Source of the DNA: Chloroflexi bacterium 54-19
GTDB taxonomy: Bacteria > Chloroflexota > Chloroflexia > Chloroheliales > Chloroheliaceae
DNA length: 64,000 nt
Direction: 5' to 3'
Assembly: GCA_001898225.1 (NCBI GenBank)
Contig: MKTJ01000023.1
Location: forward strand, 20,399 to 84,398
Shown here: piece by piece, positions 1-8,923 of the stretch
Layout of the letters: each line of letters opens with the position of its first letter
How positions within the stretch are numbered: the first letter of the stretch is position 1
Notes under the pieces: model-generated
The model's database searches: none
What the model was told of the DNA's origin: nothing
What the model saw: only the letters and a program-made list of their open reading frames with translations
Position numbers and translations under genes: made by a program

Positions 1-1037
1 TGGTCACCCTTTTCGCGGCGGCTGGGTGGATTGCCAGCGCCTTTTTCCGGGTCGATATTCAGACCATTCTGGCCGAGAAAGGCAATAGCCCCTCCGGTAT
101 CGAAGCCCTGAACGCTTCTTTCAACAGTGGGGTTCACAATGCGCTCCTGGTGGCTGCATCAGCCTCCTTAATTGCCGCAATTATTATTTCGGTCTTTGTC
201 AGCGCCCGCCTGGCGCGCCCCCTTCACCAGATGGTTATTGCGGCCAACCGGATTGCTTCCGGTCACTACGAGGAAAAAGTGCTGGCCCCACCGGTCAAGG
301 AAATCGCCGAACTGGCCGCCGCTTTTAACCAGATGGCAGAGAGCCTCCAGCACAACGAGAAACTGCGCCGGGAAATGGTCTCCGACCTGGCCCATGAGTT
401 GAGGACACCCCTTACCGCTATCGAAGGCCACATGGAAGGTCTTATTGACGGGGTACTCGAACCGAGCCCGGCTACCTTTGGCCGGGTGCAGCGGGAAGCC
501 CGGCGGCTTCACCGGTTGGCCCAGGAGTTAGGCACTCTCTCCGAACTGGATTCTCCTGCGCTTAAACTAAACCTGGAAAAAGTGCCGGTACCGGAAGTTA
601 TAGAAGAGGTTGTTAACAAAGTCCGACCCCAGTTTGAATTTAAGGGTATCCACCTGGAAGTAGCCCCTTTAGTTAGTGAGTTGCGGGTTAAGGCCGACCG
701 GGACCGGCTGGAACAGGTTATTATAAACATCCTTGCCAACGCTTTACACTACACCGATACCGGGGGCCGGGTAGTTTTATCGGCAAAAGATGTGAATGAC
801 CGGGTGGAGTTTAGCATCCGGGATACCGGGATCGGGATTGCCCCTGAAAATTTACCCCATGTATTCGAGCGCTTTTACCGGGTAGACCGCTCACGGGTCC
901 GGCGGGGTAATACCGGGGGGAGCGGCATCGGCTTGACGATTGTGCAACGCCTTGTGGAAGCCCACGGCGGCGACATCTGGATTGAAAGCGAAGTTGGTGC
1001 AGGTACCACTATCCATTTTAATTTACCGGCAGCCTAA
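1..1037 (+). CDS. Sensor histidine kinase, 5'-truncated by the window edge
   Basis: The reading frame is open from base 3 without a stop, so the gene begins before the window; the GTG at 150 is internal. What remains is the end of an extracytoplasmic loop, a transmembrane helix (about bases 141-200), a HAMP linker, a HisKA dimerisation domain with the phospho-accepting His in DLAHELRTPL (codon at 393), and a full HATPase_c domain: N box NILANALHYT, G1 DTGIGI, F box FERFYRV, G2 GGSGIGLTIV. This is the standard BaeS/ResE-like layout of a membrane kinase that phosphorylates a response regulator. The regulator is not in view and would be expected just upstream. The gene ends about 200 bases before the next operon, so the two are probably separate units. 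Confidence 0.93.
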   Translation, partial: VTLFAAAGWIASAFFRVDIQTILAEKGNSPSGIEALNASFNSGVHNALLVAASASLIAAIIISVFVSARLARPLHQMVIAANRIASGHYEEKVLAPPVKEIAELAAAFNQMAESLQHNEKLRREMVSDLAHELRTPLTAIEGHMEGLIDGVLEPSPATFGRVQREARRLHRLAQELGTLSELDSPALKLNLEKVPVPEVIEEVVNKVRPQFEFKGIHLEVAPLVSELRVKADRDRLEQVIINILANALHYTDTGGRVVLSAKDVNDRVEFSIRDTGIGIAPENLPHVFERFYRVDRSRVRRGNTGGSGIGLTIVQRLVEAHGGDIWIESEVGAGTTIHFNLPAA

Positions 1038-1241
1038 AATATTTTTCTCTTTTGAGATTTACCTCTAATACTCTCTAATTCTTTATACCCGGATTCGGCG
1101 GCCTTTCATTTATCCAATTTTGTCATTTTATTACCCCAAAGTTCATTCTTCATTGTTACCATGTTAACAAATGAGATTACTTCCTATAGCCCGGTTTTTA
1201 CAACCCACTTGAGTAAGAATACGCGAAAGGGGGAGATGGCT

Positions 1242-2465
1242 ATGAAAATATTGTTAATTGGCTATAACGGGGCCAATAATACCGGGTCTGAGGCCAGACT
1301 CCTGTCTATTATTGAGGATATAAAGGCTGTAACGGGGCCAGATATAAAACTTACCGTACCGACCCTCGACCGGGCTAATACCCTGCACTATATAGCCGAA
1401 ACGCCCAACCTGCGAGTGGTGCCTTTTGCCCCGGTTTTTTTCAAAGATTACCGGCGCCTGGTAAAAGAGCACGACCTGGTCATCCTGGTGGAGGGTAGTT
1501 GCTACATGGATAGTTGGACAAACTTCCTGCTCTGGGCCTGGCTCTGGGCCAGTCATTGCGCCCACGTGATGGGGAAACTTTGCCTGGCTTACGCGGTGGA
1601 CGCCGGGGAAGTATCTTTCCTGAACCGCTGGCTGGTCCGTCACGAAGCTAACCGGACAAGTATGATAACTACCCGGACCCAGGCAGCGGCGGACCTCCTG
1701 AAAAAATGGGGCGTCACTTCTCCGCTGGAAGTAACAGCCGACCCTGCTTTTTCTTACCAACCGGACCAGAGGTATTCAGGCTGGCTACGGCAAGCCTGGC
1801 CGGAAACGGCTCATGGCCTGGTGGGCCTCGCTGTTGAGAATATCTATGTCTGGCCGGTGGTCTTGCGGCCCTGGGGCCGCCGGGAAAATTGTTATCGCTG
1901 GCCCTATTACTTTTCGCACTCATCCCAGCGCCGCCAGGCCGGGGAAAAGCTGGCCCAGGACCTGGCAAACCTGGCCGATTACATCATAGAGAAATACAAC
2001 CGGCCCATCGCCCTTATCGGCATGGAACAACTCGACGCCGGTTTCGCCCGGCGGGTCCAGGCAAAAATGGCTAATCCTGGGCGGGCGCGGATATTCGCCT
2101 CCCCGGAATACAACGCCTCCCATATGACTTACCTGTTACGCAGCCTGGACCTCCTGGTTACTTCCCGTTACCACGCGGGCGTGCTTTCGCTGGCGGCCCA
2201 GGTTCCTCAACTGGCCCTGGGTCACGACCTGCGACTTAAAACCCTTCACCAGGAACTGGGGCTTGGTACCGAGTTCTTCGTGGAAGCGCAAGCACCCGGC
2301 AGAGGGCAGATTTTGCAGGAAAAAGCCGGCCGGCTGCTAACCCAACCGGGCCGGGTTAAACCGCTCCTGGCGAAAGCCTATCGCGAACAGCTAAACCGGG
2401 CCAGGCTGAACCAGACCATCTTGAGGGAATTCTTGCAGGGCCGGGGCTGGGAGGTAGCGGCATGA
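1242..2465 (+). CDS. Polysaccharide pyruvyl transferase family protein (CsaB/WcaK-like)
   Basis: About 407 residues. The N terminus has the family signature GYNGANNTGSEA (residues 7-17 region), and a conserved SRYHAGVL stretch with His311 precedes a predicted second Rossmann half. Family members have a GT-B-like fold, and characterised ones transfer a ketal pyruvyl group from PEP to sugars of cell-wall polymers or exopolysaccharide. Many relatives are uncharacterised, so the acceptor is unknown. I chose the ATG at 1242 because AAAGGGGGAG lies 6 bases before it; ATG 1236 is too close to that site and the ATG at 1161 has none. The stop overlaps the next start by 4 bases (ATGA), which implies translational coupling to the acyl reductase/ligase fusion. 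That suggests a glycolipid or lipid-linked product, but this is inference. Confidence 0.8.
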   Translation: MKILLIGYNGANNTGSEARLLSIIEDIKAVTGPDIKLTVPTLDRANTLHYIAETPNLRVVPFAPVFFKDYRRLVKEHDLVILVEGSCYMDSWTNFLLWAWLWASHCAHVMGKLCLAYAVDAGEVSFLNRWLVRHEANRTSMITTRTQAAADLLKKWGVTSPLEVTADPAFSYQPDQRYSGWLRQAWPETAHGLVGLAVENIYVWPVVLRPWGRRENCYRWPYYFSHSSQRRQAGEKLAQDLANLADYIIEKYNRPIALIGMEQLDAGFARRVQAKMANPGRARIFASPEYNASHMTYLLRSLDLLVTSRYHAGVLSLAAQVPQLALGHDLRLKTLHQELGLGTEFFVEAQAPGRGQILQEKAGRLLTQPGRVKPLLAKAYREQLNRARLNQTILREFLQGRGWEVAA

Positions 2466-5266
2466 AAAAGGTGGTTTTGCTCACCGGGGCCGCCGGGTTC
2501 CTGGGGACCCGGCTGGCCCAGCGGTTGCTGGCGGAAAAAGATTGCACCATACTGGCCCTGGTCAGGGCAGAAAACCAGCCTATCGCTACCCAACGGCTTT
2601 ACCGGGCCTGGTGGGACTGGCCTGACCTGACCGCCGCCCTGGGAAAGCAGGTTGAGGTTATCGCAGGTGACGTAGCTCTACCCTCCCTGGCGCTGTCCTT
2701 TGAAGATTATAAAAGGGTGGTGGCCGGGACTACCCACATTATTCACGCGGCTGCCGACCTGCGCCTTAACGGGCCACGGCCTGAAATGCGCCGGACCAAT
2801 GTGTTTGGTACCCGCAATCTGCTTGAACTGGCCCAGGCGGTCCAGCAGGACCACGGCCTGACCCGCTTTTCGTATCTTTCGACCGCCTATGTGGCCGGGA
2901 GAAGAAAAGGTTTGATTTTAGAAGATTCTCTTAGTGATACAGCCGGGTTCGCCAATAACTACGAACTTACCAAATTCGAAGGCGAAAGCCTGGTCCAGGA
3001 CGCCCGGTCGCATCTCCCTACCAGTATTTTCCGGCCCGGTATGATTATGGGAGACTCCCGGACCGGGGCTGTCAAAACCTTTAACACCTTTTACTATCTC
3101 CTGCGGCGTTACCTGACAGGGCGGTTGCCATTCTTCCCGGCCTCGCCTGACCTGCCGCTTAACCTCGTGCCGGTAGACTACGTGGCGGACAGTATCGTCC
3201 GGCTGACCTTCACTCCCGAAGCGACCGGGCTTACTTTTCACCTGACGGCTCCCACGGAGGAACTACCGGCAGCCAAAGAATTTTTGGAGTATACCCGCCA
3301 GTGGGCGAACACCAACCTTAAAGTTTCCCTACCGAAGGTTCGTTTCCTCCCTGCGCCCTGGCTGCCAGGCCGGACCCGTTTTAACGGGCCTCTTGCCCTG
3401 CTACCTTATCTCAAGGAACCGCCGCTCTTTTGCCGGGATAATACCGACCGCCTGTCAGGGGCGTACCCTCTTAAATGGACCTCCTACCTGCCGATCTTGC
3501 TGGAATATGCCACTGCTAAGGGGTTTATGCACCGGTCGGGCCGGACCGTTCACGAGCAGATTCTTTACCGGCTCGAACGTAAAAACCACCGGGTGGTCTA
3601 CCGGGATGCCGCCGGGGGGAAACTCTTAACTCTGAAGGCCGACCGGGTCCGGCGGGAAATAGTGATGGCGACGCACGCCCTCCAGAAACTAGGGATAAAA
3701 CCGGGGGATAGGGTAGCCCTGGTGGGACTTAACAGCACCCGCTACCTGGCGCTGCTGGTAGCGCTGGGAATGGCCGGGGCGGTCAGTGTCCCGCTTTACT
3801 ACACCAGCCCACCCACCGAGCTTGCTACCATAATTAAGAATTGTGGTGCCCGGTTCCTCTTTATCGGCGCCCCGGCCCTTTTGAACCGGGTGGCCGAATT
3901 CGAGGATAACCTGACCATTATTTCATTTAGCCGGGAAGGAATCCCACCAGGTCTTGCCAGGCCGGTTATGAGCTGGGAAAAGTTTATAGAGCAAGGCTGG
4001 TATTCGACCGGCCAACTAACCGCCCCGGTCGGGCCGGACGACCTGGCAACCCTGGTTTACACATCCGGCACCACTGGCCAACCCAAAGGAGTAAGATTTA
4101 CCCATCGCCAGTTGCGTTGGATGGGCGAGACAATGGCGGGGCTTTTGCCCTGGCAAAATCGCTACACCTCGAACTCGCACCTTTCTTTCCTGCCGCTCAA
4201 CCATGCGGTAGAGGGTATCCTGGCAACCTACGCTCCCTATTACCTGGCCGGTCGGCTGGAAATTACTTTTCTGGAAGATTTCAAAGAGCTCCCAAAATGG
4301 TTGCCTGCGGTCCGGCCCACCATCTTCTTTTCGGTGCCCCGGATTTATGAAAAATTGTGGGCTTCCTTCCAGCAGAGCCGGGCCGGGCGATTTTACCTGA
4401 AGACGCGGGAAGGCCCGGTCAAACATCTCTTGCGACCGCTCCTGGCCCGGACCCTCCTGAGAAAAGCGGGGCTCGACCGCTGCGCCCAGCTTATTGTCGG
4501 GTCGGCCCCTCTCGCCACGCCGGTTTTACGAGGGTTCCAGGATTTAGGGATTGAGATTCATAATGCCTACGGGCTTACCGAAGCGCCCCTGGTGACCCTT
4601 AATCGCAAAGGCTTAAACCGGGTTGGGACGGTCGGGTCACCCCTGCCAGAAACAGTCGTGCGGGTTGCCCCGAATGGCGAAGTGCTGGTGCGAGGGCTGC
4701 AGGTTACCGGCGGCTATTTTGAGCGGGACCTCGAACCGCCTCTTGTGGAGGGTTGGCTCCATACAGGTGACCTCGGCTACCTGGATTCTAAGGGTTACCT
4801 GGTCATTGAAGGTCGCAAGAAAGAGGTTATCGCGACCTCATACGCCAAGAAAATTTACCCTCAAAAGATTGAAGGGCTATTACGCCAGGGGCCGGGCGTA
4901 GTCGAAGCCATGCTGGTAGGAGAAGGCCAACCCCACTGCGCCGCGTTGCTCTGGATCCAGGAAAGGCAGTTTGCGCCTGAAACGGCCAGGGCTCTTGACC
5001 TGGCCGTTGCGGAAATAAATAACCAGTTATCCCATCCCGAACAGGTTAAAAGCTGGGCTGTCCTGACCTATGACCTCTCTATCGAACAGGGCGATTTAAC
5101 CCCCAATCTCAAACTGAAACGGCCTGCCATAGCCTGCCGTTTGGAAGAAACCATCAAAGCTTTGTATGGTGAAGGCGAAGCTCCCGGCACCGTCCTACAC
5201 CTGGGCCGGGCAGAGCGAGAAGACAGTTCTCCCGCAACCCTTCCTGAGGCCACACCGGTAGTCTAG
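2462..5266 (+). CDS. Fused NAD(P)-dependent acyl reductase (extended SDR) and long-chain acyl-CoA ligase
   Basis: 934 residues in two enzymes. Residues 1 to about 350 are an extended SDR of the male-sterility/thioester-reductase (NAD_binding_4) type: TGAAGFLG at 8-15 for NAD(P), STAY around the catalytic Ser, and Y167-x3-K171. Residues about 365-934 are an AMP-binding enzyme with YTSGTTGQPKG at 533-543, the late HTGDLGY motif and a terminal NLKLKR lysine motif like that of FadD15-type fatty acyl-CoA ligases. No acyl-carrier domain lies between them. The order (reductase first, ligase last) is the reverse of carboxylic acid reductases (A-T-R). A free fatty acid could be activated to acyl-CoA and reduced to aldehyde or alcohol by one chain; that reaction is inferred. 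An OleD-OleC-like reading is possible, but the ligase half looks more like FadD15. Confidence 0.85.
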   Translation: MKKVVLLTGAAGFLGTRLAQRLLAEKDCTILALVRAENQPIATQRLYRAWWDWPDLTAALGKQVEVIAGDVALPSLALSFEDYKRVVAGTTHIIHAAADLRLNGPRPEMRRTNVFGTRNLLELAQAVQQDHGLTRFSYLSTAYVAGRRKGLILEDSLSDTAGFANNYELTKFEGESLVQDARSHLPTSIFRPGMIMGDSRTGAVKTFNTFYYLLRRYLTGRLPFFPASPDLPLNLVPVDYVADSIVRLTFTPEATGLTFHLTAPTEELPAAKEFLEYTRQWANTNLKVSLPKVRFLPAPWLPGRTRFNGPLALLPYLKEPPLFCRDNTDRLSGAYPLKWTSYLPILLEYATAKGFMHRSGRTVHEQILYRLERKNHRVVYRDAAGGKLLTLKADRVRREIVMATHALQKLGIKPGDRVALVGLNSTRYLALLVALGMAGAVSVPLYYTSPPTELATIIKNCGARFLFIGAPALLNRVAEFEDNLTIISFSREGIPPGLARPVMSWEKFIEQGWYSTGQLTAPVGPDDLATLVYTSGTTGQPKGVRFTHRQLRWMGETMAGLLPWQNRYTSNSHLSFLPLNHAVEGILATYAPYYLAGRLEITFLEDFKELPKWLPAVRPTIFFSVPRIYEKLWASFQQSRAGRFYLKTREGPVKHLLRPLLARTLLRKAGLDRCAQLIVGSAPLATPVLRGFQDLGIEIHNAYGLTEAPLVTLNRKGLNRVGTVGSPLPETVVRVAPNGEVLVRGLQVTGGYFERDLEPPLVEGWLHTGDLGYLDSKGYLVIEGRKKEVIATSYAKKIYPQKIEGLLRQGPGVVEAMLVGEGQPHCAALLWIQERQFAPETARALDLAVAEINNQLSHPEQVKSWAVLTYDLSIEQGDLTPNLKLKRPAIACRLEETIKALYGEGEAPGTVLHLGRAEREDSSPATLPEATPVV

Positions 5267-5297
5267 AGCGATAGCCGGGGAAAGGCGGTCTTGTCAA

Positions 5298-5858
5298 ATG
5301 GGGCTGAAGTTGAAAATGGCTGGATGGCTTTTGCCACTCGTAAGGCGGCAAATAATCGTAGTGCTATTCAAACAGACCGCCCAGGCTTTTCAGGCTGAGA
5401 TGCCACCCCTTGAAGGGCTTTCCACCGGAGAGTGCCTGCGGGAATATGCCATTTTTACCAGGGTCCAGGCCGGGCGAGCTTTGCGGAACCCGCGAAACCA
5501 GTCCTTGATCCAGGCCCGGTTGCGCCAGGACGGTTACCACCTGGCCTCAAAAATCAGAAAGCGGGGCAGGCTCAATTCACTAAAAGAGGTAATGGCGGTG
5601 GCCCGGCTGCTTTACCGGGCGCTGGCGATTGATTTTGAAGGCACACCCACCGGTGAAATAACCATCCGCCAATGTTATTTCAGCCGGTTTTATTCCGGGC
5701 AGGTCTGCGAGGTAATTTCAGCCCTGGACGAAGGTATTTTAGCCGGGCTGGCCGGGGAGGGAAAGCTGAAGTTCTCCCGGCGTATAACCGAAGGCTACCC
5801 CACCTGCCGGGCCTGTTTTATGACCAAGGAGGGACAACCATGCGCAAGGCAATTGTAG
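5298..5858 (+). CDS. ATC-hydrolase-like (L-2-amino-thiazoline-4-carboxylate hydrolase family) protein
   Basis: 186 residues. The C-terminal half has the spacing I associate with the ATC-hydrolase/DUF family: RQCYFSRFYSGQVCEVI, then an Asp, then SRRITEGYPTCRACF, giving conserved cysteines near residues 128, 136, 171 and 174. In this family most members have no proven substrate, and they often sit beside redox or lipid genes. The N-terminal segment (about residues 5-35) is hydrophobic and amphipathic and may touch the membrane. The start at 5298 is 31 bases after the previous stop with GAAAGGCGG upstream. The 3' end overlaps the GMC oxidoreductase start by 19 bases, so the two are probably translated together. 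The family call is from pattern memory only. Confidence 0.55.
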   Translation: MGLKLKMAGWLLPLVRRQIIVVLFKQTAQAFQAEMPPLEGLSTGECLREYAIFTRVQAGRALRNPRNQSLIQARLRQDGYHLASKIRKRGRLNSLKEVMAVARLLYRALAIDFEGTPTGEITIRQCYFSRFYSGQVCEVISALDEGILAGLAGEGKLKFSRRITEGYPTCRACFMTKEGQPCARQL

Positions 5859-7138
5859 TCGGCACCGGGGCCGGTGGAGCTACGGCAGCCAGGGAACTGC
5901 AAGGGGCTTTTGAGGTAACAGTCCTGGAAGAAGGCCACAATTTCAAACCGCTAGCCTTTGAGATAGAAACTATCGAAAGAATCAAAAAAAGCCACCTGGT
6001 TTTTGACCCAGGCCTGGTCCATTTTGTTTTCCCTAACATGCGAATCCGAAAGACCGCCGACAAAATGGTCCTGGTTAACGGCGTGGGCCTGGGAGGGACT
6101 ACCACTCTTAGCGCGGGTAACGCCTTGAGAATGGATGGGGTCTTGCAGGCTTTAGGGATTAACCTCGACCCGGAATTCGAAGAAGTGTACCGGGAAATCC
6201 CTGTTTCTACATGCCACCAGAAGAAGTGGCACAAATATACTCGCCAGCTATTTCACATTTGCGAGGAAATGAACCTTGACCCCGTGCCAGCTCTCAAACT
6301 GGGTAATTATGAACGCTGCCTGCATTGCGGCCATTGCATCCTGGGTTGTAAACAGGGGATAAAGTGGGACAGCCGCCAGTATCTTAAGGAAGCCCTGGAT
6401 AAAGGAGCCACTCTCGTAACCGGGGCCAGGGTTGAGCGGGTCTTGATTAAGGCAGGAGAGGTGACCGGGGTGGAAACCAGGGAAGGACTATCTCACCATT
6501 TCTACCCGGCTGACCTGGTGGTCCTGGCGGCGGGAGGACTCGGTACGCCGGTCATTTTGCAAAACTCCGGTATCGTGTGTGAACCCCGGTTGTTTGTGGA
6601 CCCGGTCTTATGCGTGGCCGCCGAAATCCCCCGGAACTGGCAATGTAAAGAAACTACCATGCCTTTTGTAGTTCAGCGCGAGGGTTACATCCTGTCACCT
6701 TACTTTGACTTCGTGAGTTATCTTTTCAATAAAGACTGGAAGTACCCCGCCAGCGATATTCTGGGCGTGATGATAAAACTGGCCGACCAGGAGACAGGCG
6801 CTATTTCCAAAGGACACCTGGAAAAGAGCCTCACCTGGCAAGATAACGTGAAGTTACTCGAAGGCGTCGAGCTTTGCCAGGAAATCCTGGCGCACCTGGG
6901 TATAAAAAAAGATAAGACCTTCCTGGGAACCCTAAATGCCGGTCATCCGGGGGGAATGTTACCCCTAACAAAAGAGGAAGCGACGACTTTCCACGCCAGG
7001 CGACTCCCCGGCAATCTCTATATTGCCGATTCTACCCTGTTCCCCCAATCTCTCGGCAACCCCCCAATTCTAACGATTGTCGCGCTTTCGAAACGGGTTA
7101 GCCGGGTTTGTATTCAGAACCTGGCTATGGCGATTTGA
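5840..7138 (+). CDS. GMC-family FAD oxidoreductase with a CxxCxxCxxxC motif (possible fatty alcohol oxidase/dehydrogenase)
   Basis: 432 residues. An N-terminal FAD-binding GTGAGGATAAREL (residues 8-20) and a C-terminal block (HPGGMLP, then NLYIADSTLFP and NPPILTIVALSKR) identify the glucose-methanol-choline fold. Cys160-x2-Cys163-x2-Cys166-x3-Cys170 followed by KQGIKWDS matches the region where long-chain alcohol oxidases and cholesterol-oxidase relatives carry a Cys/Gly-rich loop, and its spacing equals a [4Fe-4S] ferredoxin signature. The frame is open further upstream, but ATG 5840 has AAGGAGG 7 bases before it, which fixes the start. The protein is shorter than typical GMC enzymes (500-650 residues). 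Next to the acyl reductase/ligase it would suit fatty alcohol or sterol oxidation; the substrate is inferred. Confidence 0.8.
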   Translation: MRKAIVVGTGAGGATAARELQGAFEVTVLEEGHNFKPLAFEIETIERIKKSHLVFDPGLVHFVFPNMRIRKTADKMVLVNGVGLGGTTTLSAGNALRMDGVLQALGINLDPEFEEVYREIPVSTCHQKKWHKYTRQLFHICEEMNLDPVPALKLGNYERCLHCGHCILGCKQGIKWDSRQYLKEALDKGATLVTGARVERVLIKAGEVTGVETREGLSHHFYPADLVVLAAGGLGTPVILQNSGIVCEPRLFVDPVLCVAAEIPRNWQCKETTMPFVVQREGYILSPYFDFVSYLFNKDWKYPASDILGVMIKLADQETGAISKGHLEKSLTWQDNVKLLEGVELCQEILAHLGIKKDKTFLGTLNAGHPGGMLPLTKEEATTFHARRLPGNLYIADSTLFPQSLGNPPILTIVALSKRVSRVCIQNLAMAI

Positions 7139-7461
7139 CCGGGTGAGTGCCCCTATGTTTTTCTTCTGGATTTATGGCCGGGGAAGCAGGTTAAAAATTG
7201 CCGGGCTATCGGCTTAACTTCCACCACCTTATACCGTTATATTAACCGCGCGAAGATAAAATGGGAGTGGGCCGGATAAAAGCCCTTAAAGTTTAATTTC
7301 AGATTATACAGGAACTGACTTAAACCTAACCACCACGCTACTCTCACGCTAATCCTTCTTCAACCCCTGAACCCTCTCCCTGGTTAGCCTAAAGTTTTCA
7401 ACCCTGTTAAATCCGCCCTGAAAATTGTTCTGGTGATTAAGTCTGGTGAGGTTTTAATAAA
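7139..7461. other. Intergenic gap with no gene recognised
   Basis: A 323-base gap after the GMC oxidoreductase. I see no open frame with a ribosome-binding site, no strong hairpin with a T-run and no RNA gene signature. It presumably holds the promoter for the following small gene. Confidence 0.5.
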
Positions 7462-7728
7462 ATGGCTAATGAAAAAGGTACTTCCGGGAAGACACCGGAA
7501 GAAATCCTGGGGAAACTGCATGGCCCCCAGGCCAGATTTCACAGGACCGCCCGGTCCAAGAAATATGTGCAGGGCCATCGCTATGAGCGCTGGTCCCTGG
7601 AAGGCCAGGAAGGTCAAAACACCTACCTGATCCAGGATAAAGATGAATACTGGTATGAGTTGTTAAACCCTTCGGCTGACTCCGATTACGATTTCTGGGA
7701 ATTTGAGCAGGAGGACGAGTTAGTTTAG
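7462..7728 (+). CDS. Small orphan protein (88 aa)
   Basis: I do not recognise this protein. It is 88 residues, polar, with a basic N-terminal half (TARSKKYVQGHRYERWSL) and a strongly acidic, aromatic C-terminal tail (YDFWEFEQEDELV). It has no membrane segment, signal peptide or cysteine. The start ATG 7462 is preceded by GGTGAGG at a suitable distance. It ends 16 bases before the phosphoribosyltransferase start, so the two are likely cotranscribed. Codon usage is like that of the neighbours, which supports a real gene. Confidence 0.65.
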   Translation: MANEKGTSGKTPEEILGKLHGPQARFHRTARSKKYVQGHRYERWSLEGQEGQNTYLIQDKDEYWYELLNPSADSDYDFWEFEQEDELV

Positions 7729-7744
7729 CTATAAGGATGCTCAT

Positions 7745-8431
7745 ATGTCACAGGTCCCGTTTAGAAATCGCAGACAGGCCGGTGAGGCCCTGGCTGCCAG
7801 GCTCACGGCCTATGCCAACCGGCCCGATGTACTCGTTCTGGCCCTCCCTCGCGGAGGAGTCCCTGTAGCCTATGAGGTAGCCCGGACCTTAAAGGTGCCC
7901 CTGGACGTTATGGTAGTGCGTAAACTGGGCTTGCCGGGCGAGGAAGAACTGGCAATCGGGGCAATTGCCGTGGGTGGGGTACGGGTCCTCAATACCGATT
8001 TAGTGGCCGATTTACATCTTTCCGGCGAAGTTATCGAAAAAGTAGCCAGGGTCGAAATGCAAGAACTGGCCCGGCGCGAAAACCGGTATCGAGGAAACCG
8101 GCCCCCGGTGGATGCCAGGGGTAAAACAATAATCCTTATAGATGATGGCCTGGCAACCGGTACGACCATGCATGCCGCCCTAAAGGCAGTTAAAAAACAA
8201 ACCCCGACCCGGTTGGTAATGGCTGTCCCGGTCGCTCCCGCCGATACTCTCAATGAATTCCGGCCCTGGGTAGATGAAATAGTTTGTGTCCTTACCCCTA
8301 CCCGTTTTTACTCTCTCGGCATGTGGTACCAGGAATTTCCGCAGGTAAGCGACGAGGAAGTCTGCCGCCTGTTGGATGACGCCGCCCAACCCTACCGGCC
8401 AGCCCAAATACCTGGGGAACACACTATATAA
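7745..8431 (+). CDS. Phosphoribosyltransferase-family protein
   Basis: 228 residues. The PRPP-binding signature IILIDDGLATGTTM lies near residues 127-140, and the N-terminal PRGGVPVAYEVA and RKLGLPGEEELAIGA segments are typical of the stand-alone type I PRTase-like proteins found in stress or dienelactone-hydrolase contexts. Such proteins bind phosphoribosyl compounds, but most have no proven base specificity, so no nucleotide salvage step can be named. ATG 7745 has AAGGA 8 bases upstream. It lies between a small orphan gene and the zinc-ribbon gene, all on the same strand with short gaps, upstream of the giant glucan synthase. Confidence 0.88.
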   Translation: MSQVPFRNRRQAGEALAARLTAYANRPDVLVLALPRGGVPVAYEVARTLKVPLDVMVVRKLGLPGEEELAIGAIAVGGVRVLNTDLVADLHLSGEVIEKVARVEMQELARRENRYRGNRPPVDARGKTIILIDDGLATGTTMHAALKAVKKQTPTRLVMAVPVAPADTLNEFRPWVDEIVCVLTPTRFYSLGMWYQEFPQVSDEEVCRLLDDAAQPYRPAQIPGEHTI

Positions 8432-8482
8432 AAAAATCAGCCGGTTAATTCAGGGAAGCAACCAGGAAGGGAGAAACAAACC

Positions 8483-8923
8483 ATGAATTCAAAAGAGCAA
8501 TCAATCAAAAGACAACTTCAGTGTACAAATTGCGGTACCGAAATTAAACAGCTTACCCCCAGTAAAGTTAAAAAGCCCGGTGAACCGGTTGCAGAAGAAC
8601 TCGAAGAAATTACATGTCCCGTCTGTAACTACCGGTTTGTTGCCGGGGTAGAAGAAACTGAAGCACCACTCCTTTCCAGGGAAGATTTCGAAAATAAATT
8701 ACGCCAGCTTATCTGGGCCGCCAACCAGGGTGGTATGAAGGGAAGGGACATTATCGAGTCACTCCGCCAGGAATTGGAATTTACGGTCGAATGTGCCGAA
8801 CCCGGTTTCCACTATACCGTCCAGATAATAAATCTGGGCCAGGAAAATTCAATGAAGGCGCCTGCCCCCAGGGTCGAGGATTACCGGGAGAGATTAGCCA
8901 AACACAATTTTAACCAGTCATGA
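8483..8923 (+). CDS. Zinc-ribbon-containing protein of unknown function, coupled to ndvB
   Basis: 146 residues. CTNCG (residues 11-15) and CPVCNYRF (about residues 48-55) form two CxxC knuckles of a zinc ribbon, followed by a helical, charged region of about 90 residues with no recognisable family. The start has GGAAGGGAG about 9 bases upstream. The stop codon overlaps the start of the cyclic glucan synthase by 4 bases (ATGA), so the two proteins are translated in a coupled way. A regulatory or assembly role for the glucan synthase is a reasonable guess from this coupling only. Confidence 0.7.
   Translation: MNSKEQSIKRQLQCTNCGTEIKQLTPSKVKKPGEPVAEELEEITCPVCNYRFVAGVEETEAPLLSREDFENKLRQLIWAANQGGMKGRDIIESLRQELEFTVECAEPGFHYTVQIINLGQENSMKAPAPRVEDYRERLAKHNFNQS

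Noticed and set aside
1161..1241. An N-terminal extension of the pyruvyl transferase-like protein
   Set aside because: The upstream ATG has no ribosome site and the extension does not look like the family, whose proteins start with the MKILLIG-type strand.
5672..5839. An N-terminal extension of the GMC oxidoreductase
   Set aside because: It overlaps the ATC-hydrolase-like gene in another frame, while the ATG at 5840 has a near-perfect ribosome site right before the FAD motif.
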